A stretch of 64,000 nucleotides of DNA, taken from an uncultured Lachnospiraceae bacterium. Lineage in GTDB: Bacteria; Bacillota; Clostridia; Lachnospirales; Lachnospiraceae. The stretch lies in assembly GCA_934402055.1 (NCBI GenBank), contig CAKRTC010000001.1, forward strand, positions 124,001 through 188,000. The letters are read 5' to 3'. Below, piece by piece: positions 50,933 to 58,666 of the stretch. The stretch's first letter is position 1, and each line of letters begins with the position of its first letter. The translations under genes and the position numbers were made by a program. The notes under the pieces were generated by a model. That model was not told the DNA's origin. It worked only from the letters and a program-made list of their open reading frames with translations, and ran no database searches.

Positions 50933-51118
50933 ATGGCAAAAACTTCCATGAAAATAAAGCAGCAGCGTCCTGCTAAGTTCTCAACAAGAGCTTACAACAG
51001 ATGCAGAATCTGCGGAAGACCACATGCTTACCTCAGAAAGTACGGCATCTGCCGTATTTGCTTCAGAGAGCTTGCTTACAAGGGCGAGATCCCGGGCGTA
51101 AAGAAGGCCAGCTGGTAA
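50933..51118 (+). CDS. rpsN: 30S ribosomal protein S14, zinc form
   Basis: A 61-residue S14 of the zinc-binding type: C-x2-C-x12-C-x2-C, formed by CRICGRPHAYLRKYGICRIC. The zinc-free paralogue made in zinc limitation is not in the window. AAGGAG upstream. Confidence 0.97.
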   Translation: MAKTSMKIKQQRPAKFSTRAYNRCRICGRPHAYLRKYGICRICFRELAYKGEIPGVKKASW

Positions 51119-51132
51119 TTACAAGAACCCAA

Positions 51133-51185
51133 GTATATTTTGTGAATGCTAAGCCTGTAACGGGCAGCATTCACCGAAAATATAC
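51133..51185 (+). ncRNA. Long bulged hairpin just upstream of rpsH, candidate S8-responsive element
   Basis: GTATATTTT (51133-51141) pairs with AAAATATAC (51177-51185), then GTGAATGC (51142-51149) with GCATTCAC (51067 offset: 51167-51174) across a two-base CG bulge. A TAA/A internal loop and GCCTG / CGGGC around TAA cap it. The element fills the rpsN-rpsH gap and ends 46 bases before the rpsH ATG, leaving the Shine-Dalgarno free. Confidence 0.75.
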
Positions 51186-51230
51186 CTGAAAATAAACGGA
51201 TATCACATTTAACGAAAGGAAATTAAGAAA

Positions 51231-51626
51231 ATGAGTGATCCAATCGCTGATATGCTTACGAGAATTCGTAATGCAAACATGCGTAAGCATGACACAGTAG
51301 AAGTTCCTGCATCAAAGATGAAGGTTGCAATCGCAGACATCCTTGTTAACGAGGGTTATGTTGAGAAGTATGAGCTTGTAGGTGATGGAGTTCAGAAGAC
51401 TATCAAGATCACACTCAAGTATACAGCAGGTAAGGCAGAGCGCGTTATCTCAGGTCTTAAGAGAATCTCTAAGCCAGGTCTTCGTGTATATGCAGGTAAG
51501 GAGAACATGCCTAAGGTTCTTGGCGGTCTCGGAACAGCTATCGTATCAACAAACGCAGGCGTAATTACCGATAAGGAAGCACGCAAGCAGGGTGTCGGCG
51601 GAGAAGTTCTCTGCTACATCTGGTAA
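51231..51626 (+). CDS. rpsH: 30S ribosomal protein S8
   Basis: A 131-residue primary 16S-binding protein and, in E. coli, translational repressor of the spc operon. SDPIADMLTRIRNANMRKHD at the start and the C-terminal STNAGVITDKEARKQGVGGE loop are conserved. The gene is preceded by an unusually long gap with a strong hairpin. Confidence 0.97.
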   Translation: MSDPIADMLTRIRNANMRKHDTVEVPASKMKVAIADILVNEGYVEKYELVGDGVQKTIKITLKYTAGKAERVISGLKRISKPGLRVYAGKENMPKVLGGLGTAIVSTNAGVITDKEARKQGVGGEVLCYIW

Positions 51627-51673
51627 TATCTGAAAACGTGCACTGAGCACGACAATTTAAGAAGGAGGAAATT

Positions 51674-52216
51674 ATGTCACGTATAGGCAGAATGCCGGTA
51701 GTTATTCCGGCAGGCGTTACCGTAACCATTAAGGACGGCAACGAGGTGACAGTTAAGGGACCTAAGGGTGAGCTCACACGTACATTCGCTCCTGAGCTTA
51801 CTATCGAGGAGAAGGACGGACATATCATCATTACCCGTCCTAACGACATCAAGAGAATCAAGGCCCTTCACGGTCTCACAAGATCACTTATCCACAACAT
51901 GGTCGTAGGAACATCTGAGGGATATCAGAAGGTTCTTGAGGTCAATGGTGTAGGTTACAGAGCAGCAAAGCAGGGTAAGGTTCTTACACTTAACCTTGGT
52001 TATTCACATCCTGTTGAGATGACAGATCCGGAAGGAATCGAGACAATTTGTGACGGTCAGAATAAGATCATCGTAAAGGGAATCTCTAAGGAGAAGGTTG
52101 GTCAGTATGCAGCCGAGATAAGGACAAAGCGTCCGCCGGAGCCGTATAAGGGCAAGGGTATCAAGTATGAGGATGAGCATATCATCCGCAAGGCCGGCAA
52201 GACAGGTAAGAAGTAA
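51674..52216 (+). CDS. rplF: 50S ribosomal protein L6
   Basis: A 180-residue protein with the duplicated L6 domain: SRIGRMPVVIPAGVTVTIKD and the C-terminal AEIRTKRPPEPYKGKGIKY. AAGGAGG upstream. Confidence 0.97.
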   Translation: MSRIGRMPVVIPAGVTVTIKDGNEVTVKGPKGELTRTFAPELTIEEKDGHIIITRPNDIKRIKALHGLTRSLIHNMVVGTSEGYQKVLEVNGVGYRAAKQGKVLTLNLGYSHPVEMTDPEGIETICDGQNKIIVKGISKEKVGQYAAEIRTKRPPEPYKGKGIKYEDEHIIRKAGKTGKK

Positions 52217-52233
52217 TCTAAGGAGAGTATAAG

Positions 52234-52599
52234 ATGATTAACAAGGTTTCAAAGAGCGAAATTCGCCGTAAGAAGCACGCAAGACTTCGTAATCGCATCT
52301 CAGGTACTGCAGAGAAGCCACGTCTTAGCGTATTCAGAAGTAATAATCATATGTATGCTCAGATTATCGACGATACTGTCGGAAATACACTTTGCTCAGC
52401 ATCCACACTGGATAAGGCTGCAAAGGACCTTGAGTATACAGACAACACAGAAGCAGCAGCTTTTGTTGGAAAGACAATAGCAGAGAGAGCACTTGCAAAG
52501 GGCATCAGCGAGGTCGTTTTCGACAGAGGCGGATTCATTTATCATGGTAAGGTTCAGGCACTTGCAGAAGCTGCACGTGAAGCCGGACTTAAATTCTAA
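52234..52599 (+). CDS. rplR: 50S ribosomal protein L18
   Basis: A 121-residue 5S-rRNA-binding protein: RLRNRISGTAEKPRLSVFRS and the C-terminal VVFDRGGFIYHGKVQALAEA. Confidence 0.97.
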   Translation: MINKVSKSEIRRKKHARLRNRISGTAEKPRLSVFRSNNHMYAQIIDDTVGNTLCSASTLDKAAKDLEYTDNTEAAAFVGKTIAERALAKGISEVVFDRGGFIYHGKVQALAEAAREAGLKF

Positions 52600-52614
52600 G
52601 GGAGGAAGGAAAAA

Positions 52615-53124
52615 ATGAAGAGAGAAATTATCGATCCTAAGTCATTAGAATTAAGTGATAAGGTTGTTGCCATCAAGCGTGTATCCAAGACTGTTAAGGG
52701 CGGACGTACAATGAGATTCCAGGCTCTTGTAGTTGTTGGAGACATGAACGGCCACGTAGGAGCAGGCATCGGTAAGGCTGCCGAGGTTCCTGAGGCTATC
52801 AGAAAGGGTAAGGAGGCTGCTACTAAGAACCTCATCACTGTTACCCTTGACAAGAATAATTCAGTACCGCATGACTACACAGGCGTATTCGGAAGTGCTA
52901 CAGTACTTCTGAAGAGAGCTCCGGAAGGTACCGGTGTTATCGCCGGAGGTCCGGCTCGTAACGTACTCGAGCTTGCAGGCGTTAAGAATATCCGTACAAA
53001 GGCACTTGGCTCAAACAACAAGGTTAACTGCGTACTTGCTACACTTGAGGGACTTCGTTCAATGAAGACTCCTGAGGAGTTCGCAGCACTCAGAGGCAAG
53101 ACCGTAGGCGAGATACTTGGTTAA
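52615..53124 (+). CDS. rpsE: 30S ribosomal protein S5
   Basis: A 169-residue decoding-accuracy protein: VKGGRTMRFQALVVVGDMNG, then GVIAGGPARNVLELAGVKNI. GGGAGGAAGG upstream. Confidence 0.97.
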   Translation: MKREIIDPKSLELSDKVVAIKRVSKTVKGGRTMRFQALVVVGDMNGHVGAGIGKAAEVPEAIRKGKEAATKNLITVTLDKNNSVPHDYTGVFGSATVLLKRAPEGTGVIAGGPARNVLELAGVKNIRTKALGSNNKVNCVLATLEGLRSMKTPEEFAALRGKTVGEILG

Positions 53125-53139
53125 TAGGAGGATTTTAAG

Positions 53140-53322
53140 ATGGCTAACAAGTTAAAGGTAACTCTTATCAAGTCTCCTATCGCTGCTGTTCCGAAGAACG
53201 CTAAGACAGTAGCAGCATTAGGCCTTCGCAAGATCAACTCAACCAATGAGCTTCCTGACAATGCAGCCGTTAGAGGTATGCTTAGACAGGTTGCCCACAT
53301 GGTTAAGGTTGAAGAGCTTTGA
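53140..53322 (+). CDS. rpmD: 50S ribosomal protein L30
   Basis: A 60-residue protein: LKVTLIKSPIAAVPKNAKT and the C-terminal RGMLRQVAHMVKVEEL. GGAGG upstream. Confidence 0.96.
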   Translation: MANKLKVTLIKSPIAAVPKNAKTVAALGLRKINSTNELPDNAAVRGMLRQVAHMVKVEEL

Positions 53323-53338
53323 TGTAGGGAGGTAAAAA

Positions 53339-53779
53339 ATGGAATTATCAAATTTGAGACCTGCTGAGGGTTCAAAGCATAAGTCAAACTTCAGAAAGGG
53401 CCGTGGACACGGTTCGGGAAACGGCAAGACAGCCGGTTACGGACACAAGGGTCAGAAGGCTCGTTCAGGAGCACCGAGACCGGGATTTGAGGGTGGTCAG
53501 ATGCCGCTCTACAGAAGACTTCCTAAGAGAGGCTTCACAAACAGAAACAGAGTTGAGTATGCTGAGATCAATGTAAGCACACTTAACATGTTCGAGGACG
53601 GTGCAACAGTTGACGTTCAGACACTTCTTGATAAGAAAGTTATCAAGGAAGTATTGGGCGGAGTTAAGATTTTAGGCAGAGGAGAGCTTACAAAGAAGCT
53701 TACCGTTAAGGCTAACGCATTCTCAGAGTCTGCTAAGCAGAAGATCGAGGCTTGCGGCGGTAGCTGTGAGGTAATCTGA
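53339..53779 (+). CDS. rplO: 50S ribosomal protein L15
   Basis: A 146-residue protein with the Gly-rich N-terminal arm (FRKGRGHGSGNGKTAGYGHK), RPGFEGGQMPLYRRLPKRGF and the C-terminal ANAFSESAKQKIEACGG. It ends one base before secY. Confidence 0.97.
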   Translation: MELSNLRPAEGSKHKSNFRKGRGHGSGNGKTAGYGHKGQKARSGAPRPGFEGGQMPLYRRLPKRGFTNRNRVEYAEINVSTLNMFEDGATVDVQTLLDKKVIKEVLGGVKILGRGELTKKLTVKANAFSESAKQKIEACGGSCEVI

Positions 53780-53780
53780 T

Positions 53781-55103
53781 ATGTTTAAGCTTCTCAGAAA
53801 TGCTTTCAAAGTAGAAGAAGTCAGGAAAAAACTGATCTATACATTCTTGATGCTTCTTGTCATCAGATTCGGATCTGTTCTTCCGATTCCGGGAGTTAAT
53901 ACTTCCTACTTTGCCGATTTGTTCAAATCTCTGAGCAGTTCGGATGCATTCGGATGGTTTAATACAATGACGGGAGGATCGTTTACCGATCTTTCTGTCT
54001 TTGCATTGAGCATCACGCCGTATATCACTTCGTCTATCATAATGCAGCTTCTGACAGTAGCTATTCCTAAGCTTGAGGAGCTTCAGAAGGACGGAGAAGA
54101 GGGTCGTAAGAAGATTGCGGAGTACACAAGATACGTAACAGTCGTACTTGCACTTATCGAATCGGCAGCTATGGCTATCGGTTTCGGCGGAAGCGGACTT
54201 CTCTACAATTATAATGTGGGAAGCATTATTGTTTGTATCGTAACTATGACTACAGGATCCGCACTGCTCATGTGGATCGGTGAGCGTATCACCGAAAACG
54301 GAGTAGGAAACGGTATATCGGTAGTACTTTTGTTTAATATTCTTTCATCACTTCCGGATGATCTCGGATCGCTTTACACAACATTCATCAGAAATGAAAA
54401 TGTTGCTGTCGGTGTTGTAATGGCAGTTATCATTATTGCATGCGTTGCGGCTATGGTCGTATTTGCAATAGTACTTAATGACGCTACCAGAAATATACCG
54501 GTTCAGTATTCGAGAAAGATGCAGGGAAGAAGACTTGTGGGCAACGGACAGTCCGTTATTCCGCTTAAAGTCAATACAGCAGGCGTTATTCCTGTTATCT
54601 TTGCATCATCCATAATGTCTGTGCCGACCATGATAGCACAGTTCCTGAATGTTGATTATTCAAGCATCGGAGGCAAGATACTTCTTTTGCTTAATTCGGG
54701 CAACTGGTGCAGACCGGACGGATATACATGGGCAAACATCGGACTTGTGATCTATCTTGTTCTTATCATATTATTCGCATATTTCTACACAAGCATTACT
54801 TTCAATCCGCTTGAGGTTGCAAATAATATGAAGAAGAGCGGCGGATTTATTCCGGGCATGAGACCGGGCAAGCAGACAAGCGATTATCTCAATCGTATAC
54901 TCAGTTACATCATTCTTATCGGAGCGGCAGGACTTTGCATTATAGCATTTGTCCCTATCCTTGTGTCGGGAGTGTTCGGACTCGGACATCTTTCATTCCT
55001 CGGAACTTCACTGCTCATTATTGTAGCTGTAGTAATTGAGACTGTTAAGCAGATAGAATCACAGCTGCTTGTCAGAAATTACAAGGGCTTTCTTAATAAT
55101 TAA
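53781..55103 (+). CDS. secY: Protein translocase channel SecY
   Basis: A 440-residue, ten-helix channel of the Sec machinery. The N-terminal block (RFGSVLPIPGVN), the plug region (FNTMTGGSFTDLSVFALSIT), and the two ribosome/SecA-binding loops (NGVGNGISVVLLFNI; PGMRPGKQTSDYLNRI) are conserved. It follows rplO with a single base between and is upstream of adk. Confidence 0.97.
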   Translation: MFKLLRNAFKVEEVRKKLIYTFLMLLVIRFGSVLPIPGVNTSYFADLFKSLSSSDAFGWFNTMTGGSFTDLSVFALSITPYITSSIIMQLLTVAIPKLEELQKDGEEGRKKIAEYTRYVTVVLALIESAAMAIGFGGSGLLYNYNVGSIIVCIVTMTTGSALLMWIGERITENGVGNGISVVLLFNILSSLPDDLGSLYTTFIRNENVAVGVVMAVIIIACVAAMVVFAIVLNDATRNIPVQYSRKMQGRRLVGNGQSVIPLKVNTAGVIPVIFASSIMSVPTMIAQFLNVDYSSIGGKILLLLNSGNWCRPDGYTWANIGLVIYLVLIILFAYFYTSITFNPLEVANNMKKSGGFIPGMRPGKQTSDYLNRILSYIILIGAAGLCIIAFVPILVSGVFGLGHLSFLGTSLLIIVAVVIETVKQIESQLLVRNYKGFLNN

Positions 55104-55118
55104 GAGGTATCAATCATT

Positions 55119-55760
55119 ATGAAGATAGTAATGTTAGGCGCTCCGGGCGCAGGAAAGGGAACTCAGGCTGTTAATATCGCCAAGGAGTTCGGTATTCCTC
55201 ACATCAGTACCGGAGACATTTTCAGAGCTAATATCAAGAATCAGACAGAGCTTGGCATGAAGGCTAAGTCCTACATGGACAAGGGAGCTTTGGTTCCTGA
55301 CGATATCACGATCGGAATGCTTCTTGATCGTATCGTGGACAATGATTGCAAGAACGGCTTCGTACTTGACGGTTTCCCGAGAACGATTCCGCAGGCAGAG
55401 TCGCTTAAGGCAGCTCTTTCACTTCAGGACGCTCGTATCGATCATGCGATCGATATTGAAGTTCCGGATGAGGTGATCACAAAGCGTATGGGCGGAAGAA
55501 GAAGCTGCCCTAAGTGCGGAGGAACATATCACATCGCATTCAATCCTCCTAAGCAGGAAGGAATCTGTGACAACTGCGGCACAGAGCTTGTACAGCGTGC
55601 CGATGATAAGCCTGAGACAGTACTTGAGAGACTTAAGACCTATCACGATCAGACTCAGCCGCTCATCGATTTTTACAGAAACGAAGGCGTTTTGACTGAG
55701 GTTGACGGTACAAAAAAGCCGGATGAAGTTCTTGCAGATATTCTCGGAGCTCTCAGATAA
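55119..55760 (+). CDS. adk: Adenylate kinase with zinc-binding LID
   Basis: A 213-residue enzyme interconverting ATP+AMP and 2 ADP. P-loop GAPGAGKGTQAVNI, AMP-binding ISTGDIFRANI and DGFPRTIPQAESL. The LID carries C-x2-C and C-x2-C (CPKCGGTYHI; CDNCGTEL), the zinc form found in Gram-positives. It overlaps map by one base. Confidence 0.97.
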   Translation: MKIVMLGAPGAGKGTQAVNIAKEFGIPHISTGDIFRANIKNQTELGMKAKSYMDKGALVPDDITIGMLLDRIVDNDCKNGFVLDGFPRTIPQAESLKAALSLQDARIDHAIDIEVPDEVITKRMGGRRSCPKCGGTYHIAFNPPKQEGICDNCGTELVQRADDKPETVLERLKTYHDQTQPLIDFYRNEGVLTEVDGTKKPDEVLADILGALR

Positions 55761-56539
55761 TGGTTACTATCAAATCAGATAAAGAAATTCAATTGATGAG
55801 AGAAGCCGGGCTGGTGCTTGCCAGAGTACATTCGGAACTTGAGCAGTATGTCAAGCCCGGCATAAGCACTTATGAGCTTGATGCAATATGTGAGAAGCTC
55901 ATAAGGGGCCACGGATGCCTTCCTTCCTTCAAAGGATACGAAGGCTTCCCGGCTTCGGCTTGTGTTTCGGTGAATGAGGAAGTAGTCCACGGCATACCGA
56001 GTCACGACAGAGTCCTTAAGGAAGGCGATATCGTCTCTGTTGATACGGGTGTTATCTGGAAGGGCTGGCAGTCGGATGCGGCGCGTACTCATAAAGTCGG
56101 CAAGGTATCGGGCGAAGTAAGCGATCTTGTAGACAGGACAAGGGAGAGCTTCTTTGTCGGAATCAAAGCAGCTGTTGCCGGAAATCATGTCAACGACATA
56201 GGACGAGCTATAGAGGATTTTATAATTCCTTACGGTTACGGAATAGTCGAGGCGCTTGTCGGACACGGAATAGGGCAGGAGATGCATGAAGATCCAGAGG
56301 TTCCGAATTTCACCTGTGCAAGACGCGGAATGAAGCTTCGCAGCAACATGACTATCGCAGTCGAGCCGATGATAAACATGGGAACATGGGATGTTGCCGA
56401 GACGGACAACGGCTGGACCTTTGTTACAACAGACGGACTTCCGTCGGCTCATTATGAGAATACGATTCTTATCAGAGAGGGCGAACCCGAAGTATTGTCG
56501 CTTCTTCCTGAAGAAAAGAAGTTTTACGGTGTTTTATAG
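55760..56539 (+). CDS. map: Methionine aminopeptidase, type I
   Basis: A 259-residue metalloenzyme that removes the initiator methionine. The five metal ligands are seen: two Asp in VSVDTGVIWKGWQSDAARTH, His in GHGIGQEMHEDPEVPN, Glu in AVEPMINMG and Glu in YENTILI. It begins within the adk stop (TAATG) and precedes infA by 11 bases. In many Clostridia a KOW-domain gene intervenes; here none does. Confidence 0.97.
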   Translation: MVTIKSDKEIQLMREAGLVLARVHSELEQYVKPGISTYELDAICEKLIRGHGCLPSFKGYEGFPASACVSVNEEVVHGIPSHDRVLKEGDIVSVDTGVIWKGWQSDAARTHKVGKVSGEVSDLVDRTRESFFVGIKAAVAGNHVNDIGRAIEDFIIPYGYGIVEALVGHGIGQEMHEDPEVPNFTCARRGMKLRSNMTIAVEPMINMGTWDVAETDNGWTFVTTDGLPSAHYENTILIREGEPEVLSLLPEEKKFYGVL

Positions 56540-56550
56540 GGAGGTTTGCA

Positions 56551-56769
56551 TTGTCTAAGGCAGATGTCATCGAACTTGAAGGAACAGTAATTGAGAAATT
56601 ACCTAACGCAATGTTCCGAGTTGAGCTTGAAAACGGACATCAGGTGCTTGCTCACATAAGCGGTAAATTGCGTATGAATTATATCAGAATACTGCCGGGT
56701 GACAAGGTCACCATTGAGATGAGTCCTTATGATCTATCCAAGGCAAGAATAATCTGGCGAGATAAGTAA
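56551..56769 (+). CDS. infA: Translation initiation factor IF-1
   Basis: A 72-residue OB-fold factor binding the ribosomal A site: SKADVIELEGTVIEKLPNAM, HISGKLRMNYIRILPGDKV. It starts with TTG at 56551 after GGGAGG. A new promoter follows before rpmJ. Confidence 0.97.
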   Translation: MSKADVIELEGTVIEKLPNAMFRVELENGHQVLAHISGKLRMNYIRILPGDKVTIEMSPYDLSKARIIWRDK

Positions 56770-56822
56770 GCCGGAAATAATAATTTAATATTAAATTCTT
56801 TAAAAATGCTCGGGTAAAAAGC

Positions 56823-56851
56823 TTGCACTATATTAAAATCATTGATATAAT
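56823..56851 (+). promoter_or_regulatory. Internal promoter for rpmJ-rpsM
   Basis: TTGCAC (56823-56828) and TATAAT (56846-56851) with a 17-base spacer in the 150-base infA-rpmJ gap. No terminator is seen upstream, so the promoter adds to read-through. Confidence 0.8.
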
Positions 56852-56919
56852 GCTATGGCAACTTTATCCGACAGGTTTTTCCTATAAAGAATTTGGTTGT
56901 AAGTAAAAGGAGATTAACA

Positions 56920-57033
56920 ATGAAAGTCAGATCTTCAGTAAAACCTATATGCGAAAAGTGTAAGGTTATCAAGAGAAAGGGTGTAATCAGAATTATCTGT
57001 GAGAACCCTAAGCACAAACAGAGACAGGGTTAA
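56920..57033 (+). CDS. rpmJ: 50S ribosomal protein L36
   Basis: A 37-residue zinc protein: MKVRSSVKPICEKCKVIKRK, with C11, C14, C27 and H32 as metal ligands. AAAAGGAG lies seven bases upstream. Too short for many gene finders but unmistakable. Confidence 0.97.
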   Translation: MKVRSSVKPICEKCKVIKRKGVIRIICENPKHKQRQG

Positions 57034-57047
57034 GAAGGAGGAAAAGC

Positions 57048-57416
57048 ATGGCACGTATTGCAGGTGTTGACCTTCCGAGAGAGAAGCGCGTTGAGATCGG
57101 TCTTACCTATATCTATGGTATCGGACTTCCGTCATCACAGCGTATCCTTAAGGAGGCTAATGTTAGTCCTGACACTCGCGTCAAGGATCTTACCGACGAC
57201 GAAGTAAAGAGATTGGCTGAGGTTATCGCTGATTCTCAGGTTGTTGAGGGTGATTTGAGAAGAGAAATCGCTATGAACATCAAGAGACTTCAGGAGATCG
57301 GATGCTATCGCGGTATTCGTCACAGAAAGGGACTTCCGGTTCGCGGTCAGAAGACTAAGACTAATGCTCGTACACGTAAGGGTCCTAAGAAGACAGTAGC
57401 AAACAAGAAGAAGTAA
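57048..57416 (+). CDS. rpsM: 30S ribosomal protein S13
   Basis: A 122-residue head protein: ARIAGVDLPREKRVEIGLTY, GCYRGIRHRKGLPVRGQKTK, and the basic C-terminal tail. AAGGAGG upstream. A 155-base gap separates it from rpsK. Confidence 0.97.
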   Translation: MARIAGVDLPREKRVEIGLTYIYGIGLPSSQRILKEANVSPDTRVKDLTDDEVKRLAEVIADSQVVEGDLRREIAMNIKRLQEIGCYRGIRHRKGLPVRGQKTKTNARTRKGPKKTVANKKK

Positions 57417-57441
57417 GAGATCTGTATCTTTTACGAGCAGG

Positions 57442-57510
57442 AGTATGCTGCTGCTTTTAGTTGTGTAGGATGATAAGCACAGCGTTATTTTCTATCGCAG
57501 TGTGCATACT
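57442..57510 (+). ncRNA. Structured rpsM-rpsK intergenic RNA
   Basis: AGTAT (57442-57446) pairs with ATACT (57506-57510), enclosing GCACA-GCG (57477-57484) / CGC-AG-TGTGC (57496-57505) with a two-base bulge. A further dyad CCGATC / GATCGG lies at 57521-57538. The gap is too long for normal spacing in this operon; S4, encoded just downstream, is the alpha-operon repressor in other bacteria. Confidence 0.5.
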
Positions 57511-57571
57511 GAAACTAAGTCCGATCATTTAAGATCGGAGATTATTAATTGAGAAGGTAGGTTAGTTTGAT

Positions 57572-57976
57572 ATGGCAAAGAAAGTGTCAGCCGGCGCTAA
57601 GAAGATCACAAAGAAGCGCGTAAAAAAGAACGTTGAACACGGTCAGGCTCATATCCAGGCATCTTTCAATAACACTATCGTTACATTGACAGATGCTGCC
57701 GGTAATGCTTTATCATGGGCTAGTGCCGGTGGATTGGGCTTCAGAGGTTCAAGAAAATCTACTCCATACGCAGCACAGATGGCTGCGGAGACTGCTGTTA
57801 AAGCAGCCTTAGTGCATGGTCTTAAGACAGTAGATGTTATGGTTAAGGGTCCGGGTTCGGGTCGTGAAGCAGCTATTCGTGCTCTTCAGGCTGCAGGACT
57901 GCAGGTTACCAGCATTAAGGATGTGACACCGGTTCCGCATAACGGATGTCGCCCGCCAAAGCGTAGAAGAGTCTGA
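57572..57976 (+). CDS. rpsK: 30S ribosomal protein S11
   Basis: A 134-residue platform protein: GQAHIQASFNNTIVTLTDAA, SAGGLGFRGSRKSTPYAAQM, VTPVPHNGCRPPKRRRV at the end. The Shine-Dalgarno is weak (GAAGGTAGG, 13 bases away). Confidence 0.97.
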   Translation: MAKKVSAGAKKITKKRVKKNVEHGQAHIQASFNNTIVTLTDAAGNALSWASAGGLGFRGSRKSTPYAAQMAAETAVKAALVHGLKTVDVMVKGPGSGREAAIRALQAAGLQVTSIKDVTPVPHNGCRPPKRRRV

Positions 57977-57991
57977 TTTTGGAGGTTAGAA

Positions 57992-58585
57992 ATGGCAGTA
58001 GATAGAGTTCCTGTTCTTAAAAGATGCAGATCCCTTGACTTGGATCCTGTATTTCTCGGAATAGATAAAAAGTCAAACAGAAAGGCTAAGAGACAGCAGA
58101 GAAAGCTTTCAGAGTACGGCTTACAGCTTCGTGAGAAGCAGAAGGCAAAGTTCATCTACGGCGTTCTTGAGAAGCCTTTCCGTAACTATTATGCAAAGGC
58201 TGAGCGTATGGATGGTCAGACAGGTGAAAACCTTATGACTATGCTTGAGTCTCGTCTTGACAACGTTGTGTTCCGTCTCGGATGGGCTCGTACCAGAAGA
58301 GAGGCACGTCAGATCGTTGATCACAAGCATATCCTTGTTAACGGCAAGCAGGTCAATGTACCTTCATACCTTGTAAAGGCAGGAGATGTCATTGAGGTTA
58401 AGGAGGGCAAGAAGTCCTCACAGAGATATAAGGACGTAATGGAGTCAGCAGGCGCACGTCTTGTTCCTGAGTGGCTTGAGTCTGACAAGGAGAACCTTAA
58501 GGGACGTGTTATCGAGCTTCCTAAGAGAGAGGCTATTGACGTTCCGGTCGATGAGATGCTTATCGTCGAGTTGTACTCCAAGTAA
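57992..58585 (+). CDS. rpsD: 30S ribosomal protein S4
   Basis: A 197-residue primary 16S-binding protein and alpha-operon regulator in other bacteria. SEYGLQLREKQKAKFIYGVL, the S4 RNA-binding domain (LESRLDNVVFRLGWARTRRE; RQIVDHKHILVNGKQVNVPS). The N-terminal zinc cysteines of some S4 proteins are absent. GGAGG upstream. Confidence 0.97.
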   Translation: MAVDRVPVLKRCRSLDLDPVFLGIDKKSNRKAKRQQRKLSEYGLQLREKQKAKFIYGVLEKPFRNYYAKAERMDGQTGENLMTMLESRLDNVVFRLGWARTRREARQIVDHKHILVNGKQVNVPSYLVKAGDVIEVKEGKKSSQRYKDVMESAGARLVPEWLESDKENLKGRVIELPKREAIDVPVDEMLIVELYSK

Positions 58586-58617
58586 TGGACCTCAAACATT
58601 TTTTGTATTTTCGAGGG

Positions 58618-58655
58618 AAGGAGGCGTGGTGTGTATAAGCGTTTTGCTTAACTCA
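58618..58655 (+). promoter_or_regulatory. Perfect Shine-Dalgarno and six-codon open frame ahead of rpoA
   Basis: AAGGAGG (58618-58624) is followed after six bases by GTG TAT AAG CGT TTT GCT TAA (58631-58651). TAAGC / GCTTA forms a hairpin around GTTTT, extendable by GTG / CAC. The mini frame is in the same phase as rpoA, with TAA stops between, and rpoA itself has no Shine-Dalgarno. Confidence 0.6.
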
Positions 58656-58666
58656 CCTAATAACGC

